From NCBI GenBank assembly GCA_018806985.1, contig JADANN010000311.1, positions 124,001 to 188,000 on the forward strand: DNA of 64,000 nucleotides, in the 5' to 3' direction. The translations under genes were made by a program, and so were the position numbers. Positions 58,388 to 64,000 of this stretch are shown here, piece after piece. Within the stretch, counting starts at the first letter, position 1; each line of letters starts with the position of its first letter. Source of the DNA: Angiostrongylus vasorum. Lineage: Eukaryota; Nematoda; Chromadorea; Rhabditida; Metastrongylidae. The notes under the pieces were generated by a model. The model had not been told where the DNA came from. It saw nothing but the letters and a program-made list of their open reading frames with translations, and made no database searches.

Positions 58388-59955
58388 CTTTTCTTCCAAT
58401 ACTTTGGATCATTTCCGGCAGCGGCCCATGAATGAGGAACTCGTGTGTCACTCAGTTTTTTGACCGTTGTGTCTAATTCTGTGTGTTTTGGAAAAAAAAA
58501 CTGACTCAGTAAAGCTTGGTGTGTCTTCACCATAGACGGTATTCCACACTATACCTCAGACAAGACCAGGTAACCGTGCTAATGTTCAAAAAGGGTGATT
58601 TCCACGATAACGGCAACTATCGCCCAATCTGCTTGCTGCTTGTCGTCTATAAACCCTTCACTCGAGTCATCCTAAATAGAAATAAACAACACTGAACGAA
58701 GGACAGCCGCGTGAGCAAACGGGGGTTTTGAAAAGGATTTAGTACGATGGACCACATCCACACGATAACAAGACTCATTGAAGTATCGCGGGAGTAAAAG
58801 AGATCGTTCTGTCTCACCCTAGTCGATTTAGCGAAGGCGTTTGCCTCAAATGAGATAAAAGCACTCATGGAAGCCCTTGACAGTCAGGGAATCCATACTC
58901 AGTACATAAAGATTCTTCGTGAGCTGCACAAGAATTTCACAACCAAAAAAATCACCATTCTAAAACGATATTATCATTGACGTCAAAACAGGGAGTTAGG
59001 CAAGGCGATACCATCTCGCCAAAATTATTTACCGCGACCCTTCAGAACGTCATGCGAACATTGGAATAGGATAATATGGGAGTAAAAATCGATGGTCGGC
59101 AATTACCCTATTTTCACTTTGCTGATGACATCGACATCTGTTCTTATAACACCAAATATTGGCCAAGCGGAACTAATGCTTACCAATTTTGATAAAGCCT
59201 GTGGAAAGATTGGTCTTCTATTAAATCTCACAAAAACGATATTCATGAGGAATGGATTAGTTTCGCATGCCCCCATTCATGCTTAACGGAACGAATATCT
59301 CCGAATGCTCCAGTTATATCTATCTAGGTGGGGAAATCAAATTGATGAACGACCTAGCTCCAGAGAGGTGAGCAGAAGGAAACGAGCGGCTTGGGGTGCT
59401 TTCAATTTCAGCATGGAGGATATAGTGAAGAGAACACGGAACACCCGACTCCGTGCCCACCTTTTCGACTCAACGGTACTTCTTGCCCTAACGTATGCGT
59501 CAGAAACTTGGTCGATGCCTGAGCAGGACGAAACATCACTCAGCGTTACCGAACGAGCACTCGAAAGGACGATGCTGGGAGTATCCCGTTTCACACAAGT
59601 AAGGGGATGGGATCCGAAGCTCCGGTTTGCGTCAACGATTAAAAATCAAAGATGCCGTTTTGCACGCCAAATAGCCGAAGATAAGATGGACTGGACACAT
59701 AATGCGTATGAATGACAACCGATGGGCAAGAACTGATAGTGACTGGATACCTCGGGATGTCATACGCGCTGCAGGAAGACCATCGACCCGATGGTCACAG
59801 TTCTTCGCGAAAAGCCTAGAAGAAAGTCATGATGCTCAACGAGCTCCTAGAAGGAGCAGAACCCATTGGGCTACTCTTCCACGCGACAAGGAAAAACGGA
59901 AAAATTACTGGCGCCCGCTGGAGTCCCTCGACGTTCAACGGGACTACATGTGATA
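58388..59955 (+). pseudogene. PLE-derived leader plus RTE 3-prime half
   Basis: 58388-58560 matches 22072-22240. RTE RT starts about 58575 with [20 protein letters not shown]. It continues STMDHIHTITRLIEVSRE, ALMEALDSQGIHTQYIKILR and QGDTISPKLFTATLQ-like blocks. FADD is intact near 59120 (FADDIDI). Then come LNLTKTIFMRNGLVSHAP, YASETWSMPEQDE near 59500, VSRFTQVRGWDPKLRFAS and a WRPLESLDVQRDYM end with stop at 59953. Frameshifts and stops in several places. The C-terminal ~140 codons (59305-59715) are the best-kept RTE tail in the window. Confidence 0.9.
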
Positions 59956-59959
59956 AAGG

Positions 59960-62900
59960 TGATACAGGTGACCTCAGACCAGACACTTTTTGTTATAAGG
60001 GGAACACTTCGATAAAAGGAAGGAAATGTAAAGGGAAGGAAGTACTTCGTGAAATAATGCAGGGAAAGTACTGCATTCATGCATTGATTTCACAGCGTTT
60101 CCTTGTAACTTATGCCATTTCGTGGATGCAAAGAATTGTTCCTTTGAACCGTGATGTATGATGTAGATTCGCTTTCTGAATGAGTAACTCCTCTTGAGAA
60201 TGACTGGTTTTCCTCTTCAAAATTAAGAAGGAGCTTGTACAAATCCCTCCACTGCCAGGATTGATCGTGACATTTATGATTAGTTGTTACTCATATGTTT
60301 CCAAAAAGTTCATTCTGAGTGGCTATGTCGCGAATGCATGTGACGAATGGCTCATGCCGGGCTGTCTTATCGCAATATCTTGGGGGGCTAGATGTATTGA
60401 CATACATTGTTATACTGGGAATCAGACAACTCGTGAAGGCACAGTCATTGTGCTATGGAAAGAGGAATAACGCCTGAAGTGCCTCCAAAGGAATGCTTAG
60501 CAACTAAGTAATTGCTAGCAAATACGCAAAAAATAGGAAGTCTATCAAACTAAATTGACGTACAAAGGACAGCCACATAAAGCAAATTGAGAAAGGATGG
60601 GTCTGCCAACATTGATTTATGGTTTGCCACACTGCATTGTGTGTCGTGGATGGAGCAAAGATAAAGACTTATGTCGATTATGTGACGGAAGAGGCAATTT
60701 TTGATTGAGCAACTTCGGAGTGAATGATCAGCGTTTATTACTGACTATAATCATCTTGTACATACAAGGTGCAATGTAATGAGTCACCCTTGTATTCATC
60801 TGGTCATCGAATCTCATTAAAGGTTTCATTAATTCGCAGTTGATTTGCTTATGATAAATCTTTCTGTATAGAAAAAAAATACTTGATTTTTGATTCACTC
60901 GAGGACGATGTTGCATCCACCTCGTTCGTATGCAATATTTCGTGGAATTCTTTAATAAATCAGGGTTATATTGATGTTGATCAATGAGACCAATTAAAGC
61001 TAATGAAATTTTCATTTTATTTTTCGCTGTACTGAATAAAACTATGCAGTCCATTCGACCTATGTGTAGGTACGTCAAGGTAGGATATGTGACATTATGG
61101 TTGAAGTTTTTACCTGTGGGTTAAACAAATGCAGCGAATGTGGAAGTGGGTGGAGCTCATCCAGTCCTTCCATTTGTCCATCTGTAGCTGGGCTTTGCCC
61201 GCGTTTGACCTTAATCAGTCCGCAACTCGTGCACTATCCATTGTATATATACGAAAATCCGACATTTCCAAGAACAACCAACCAGCATTTTTGTTGCCGT
61301 AAGAGTTTCTGTTTGCGATATTTCGTCCTCATTTTTATTCCTATCATTGATTCTTTACTGAGCGCACATATTTAGCGGTTCTCTTTTTAGCTTCTGCGTC
61401 ACATTAATGCTCTTTACGATCTCAATTTCATGTAACTGGTTTGAAATCTCATTATCGCTAGTCTGATATCACATGACAAGAATTCAGTTCAGAATCGTGA
61501 TCTGTGGCAGTGATTCTTAGAGCGACAAGACTAAATCTCTTCATTAAGTTGGCGAAGTAATCAGGCCCGCAAGTGCTCTCATTATTAATCTCAAGAATTT
61601 ATTGGAAGTTATCAAGAAATCGTCTCAGCACTGTTACACATAACATCTTTAGGGATAAGTTAGACAACTAGATCAACTAACAAATATCTGCGAGAAAACC
61701 AGTAGCTATGAAAGTCTCCAGTTCTATGTTATACATGTTAAGCTAGTGGGATTTGGCCCGTTACATTTTCTACGACCACTCCGTCGACTAAGAGCAGAAT
61801 CGTTACAGCCAAAAGAATCGTTTCCGTCTTGGAATAATAATAATCGCAAGACAATATGCTTTCTTTCGATCCATACGGCCGACTTCTGTCGACAGTGAAG
61901 TCTAGAGGAGGTTCTAGTGCGATTTTCCCAAAGTTCCAGTAAAATTATGTTTGACCACACGTCAGTGAGGAGAAGAGGCCACAGATGTTCATGTTTCAAT
62001 CAAGCCGAGAAACGTTTCCAGCTGCTTTAAAGCTATCGAAACAAGTTAAATAAGTACTGAAGCCAACACGTCATGTGAGGAAGAGCGATTTGAAATTCTA
62101 AGCATCCAAGTTGGACTGTTAAATAAATAATCACTCCACAAGCTCTAATCTGAAAGTGCATGGCCTGAATCGCTACATCATATACTGTTACGCATGGTTT
62201 TTGAAATTCATTCAATCTTAAATTCAGTGTGTATTCCTGATATTAGAAATTGCTTCGACGTTGTTGGCTTATTTGTTCTTCAAAAGCTTAGTGTGGAGAG
62301 TTGTGGTAAGAGTGTCATTTTTAAGCACATGAATTTTTGTTTATATTAGTGCCTGGGGAAGTATGGCCTTTGAGAATTTCTAGCCAACTTACTTTCTGAA
62401 AGCTCTCTTCCCTTAATGAAGTCTGGCCGTGGTGCCACCTGTTGTTGATGTTTTGATCATTGCATGCACTCCTGGACGCACTGCATAGTCCGTGTTGTTA
62501 TTGATTATTCATGGTTATTAAAGCAGTTTATTGTGCTATTTCTTTCATCGTCTTATTATGTCATCCAATGTCCGTAAACAAAAGAACTAATTGAAATAGT
62601 CGATTGTATTATCCTGAATATTTTATTGAATGATCATTTATTTCTCATTCAGTGTTTGATGCAAGACGATTTCATTAAGCAACTGATTTCATCACATAAT
62701 GTCCGTCGTCATGCGGTGAGCGCATCCGAATTCTCAGGATATTCATTTTGTATAAAACTAATGCCCCAATCACTTCCATAATGAGCAACCCACGAAGGAC
62801 ATTCCCTACAAAAATACAAGATGTTTTTGAATTGGCCCTTCTCTACGTATTTTCATCTGTAGTATGTGAAAACACTCCGTAAAGGCCTTTATTTACCCAT

Positions 62901-63370
62901 GCTCTGAATGCTTTCAAAAATTCTACTCAAAATTCAGTAAAATGGCATCGCTTTCAGAGGTGTTGACGTAAGTCCAGATGTCCAGGTGTTGAGAAATGCT
63001 GGACGCTAATTGTTTGTGAGAGTCAACCCGTTAGAATTCTTCAAATTAACTCTTTTAAAGGTATATTGCTTACCCAAGGCCCAAGCAAGAACGTTTCGTT
63101 GATGGTCATAGCAAGCTAAATGCAAAGATTGCATGCCGGCATACATGTCTAAGCACTCTATTCGGACGAAATTTAGTTGAAGGCGGGAAGAAATTAGATT
63201 TCCGCTAGGACACTACTTCGACTCTGCAGCAACTCGTCACTTAAATTGAAATGCAAAAAACTTGTTTCCATGCTTGACCCTCACCAGCAGCATATCCTTG
63301 GAATTTTTTCCCAGTTTGAAAAAGCTGCAAGTTATTGCAAATCGATACCGTGATGTCAATGCGGTATTTA
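59960..63370. other. No recognised gene
   Basis: AT-rich single-copy-looking sequence. Frames at 60261-60470, 60728-61078, 61097-61375 and 61724-61999 have no recognised domain, and none has convincing flanking splice structure. The Cys-rich frame at 61097 is short. None of the window's repeat families was found here. Confidence 0.35.
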
Positions 63371-63375
63371 TTTCA

Positions 63376-63418
63376 GTAGCTGATGATATTTCGGCGGATT
63401 TCGTTTTCTTAATAATCC
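63376..63418 (-). other. Hammerhead-like PLE motif, decayed
   Basis: On the minus strand AAGAAAACGAAATCCGCCGA and then AATATC resembles GGCGAAATCCGCCGAAACGTC of 21936-21966. Stem II is broken (AACG for GGCG) and GAAAC has become GAAAT, so it is not functional. It suggests another old PLE end at this place. Confidence 0.35.
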
Positions 63419-63489
63419 GTGCGGCTTATACTATTATCCACCGTATTAAATTAGCCGTTTCGACAACCCAAAAAGTAAAGTGGTAATCG

Positions 63490-64000
63490 CTAGACTCGGT
63501 AGACGAAAAGATTGGAGAATGGCGAGCTCAGTTAACTATTAGAAATTATCGGTATTCATGAAATTTTCAACGTTATTTGGCAAGATCGATACGAGTTTAC
63601 TCCACGCTCGTCTATCTGTAAAGGAATCGCTTAATTTTCAGTTCTCTAAACTCAGAAACGGTTGTTACAATCGTGGACAACAAATAAATCATATTGAGAA
63701 TCTTCCTGATGCATACAAGATCTTTATTACCATAATCGTAGTATTCTAGTGCGTGACCACTTCAACGAAGTTCTTCTGTGTCTTACCTAAGATCGTCAGA
63801 AGGAGAATCCCCAACTGATGATTGGAGATTGGCATCTTCATCGTCCTCTTGCTTCTGACGATGCGTAGCATTAAATATACTGAGGACCGGTTAGAGAGTG
63901 CATCACTTGTACCATCTGCAATCCTGCCAACCACTGAGTACTCAGAGTCGACACTGGTGTGCTCACTGTAGCACGTTAGAGTAAACCACTAGTTCTTCTA
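63490..64000. other. No recognised gene; small hairpin
   Basis: An 11-bp inverted repeat ATCGTCAGAAG (63792-63802) / CTTCTGACGAT (63852-63862) surrounds a smaller CCAA...TTGG hairpin. It could be a trace of a small DNA transposon or chance. The 62-codon minus frame over it is not recognised. Confidence 0.35.

Noticed and set aside
61097..61375. Cys-rich frame as a possible secreted or zinc-binding protein
   Set aside because: Short, without a recognisable motif or signal peptide, and without supporting exons.

Overview
The window looks like a repeat-rich, gene-poor stretch of a nematode genome, most likely a strongylid or hookworm-type worm. This is inferred from the predicted proteins: decayed RTE-clade non-LTR retrotransposons with apurinic-type endonuclease and reverse transcriptase, Penelope-like elements (PLEs) with RT and GIY-YIG domains, tRNA-derived SINE-like repeats, and dispersed exons of a nematode-like cytoplasmic dynein heavy chain split by short introns. 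No bacterial operon, rRNA, CRISPR array or convincing intact tRNA gene was seen. Most open frames are shadows of retroelements or chance frames.

Layout. 1-5 kb is mostly non-coding, with a decayed tandem array of about 100-bp units (1.08-1.70 kb) and dispersed repeats. 5.9-7.9 kb holds one copy of a 2-kb non-coding repeat (repeat E). 9.25-11.48 kb is a rearranged partial copy (C) of a larger unit. 11.50-21.11 kb (copy A) and 48.72-58.39 kb (copy B) are nearly identical 9.6-kb direct repeats. Each carries repeat E, a dispersed repeat with a tRNA-like head, a broken full-length-type RTE element and an inverted RTE endonuclease fragment. Copy A runs into an inverted repeat built from PLE GIY-YIG sequence (21.1-21.8 kb) that copy B lacks. 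Both copies are then followed by an older, more diverged PLE/RTE composite (22.07-22.85 and 58.39-59.95 kb).

Between the two large copies lies the gene-derived part. A multi-exon minus-strand gene of unknown function occupies about 23.78-25.32 kb; its splice sites look intact but it has two apparent frame breaks. A cytoplasmic dynein heavy chain copy runs on the minus strand from about 46.3 to 29.87 kb. Its order is linker, end of AAA1, AAA2 start, AAA3, AAA4, stalk coiled coil, AAA5 and the AAA5/6 link. It has in-frame stops, frameshifts and damaged nucleotide-binding motifs, and its introns are filled with SINEs, an RTE element, PLE pieces and a (TA)n tract. It reads as a decayed dynein duplicate, although some one-base breaks could be sequencing errors. 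26-28 kb holds repeated PLE RT fragments and a long polypurine tract. 60-64 kb shows no recognisable gene.

The points most worth following are the dynein pseudogene with selective motif loss, the 9.6-kb duplication with its A/B boundary structure, the PLE inverted repeat, the recurring hammerhead-like motif next to PLE sequence, and the abrupt identity change inside repeat E. All family assignments rest on recognising protein motifs by eye; no database search was run.
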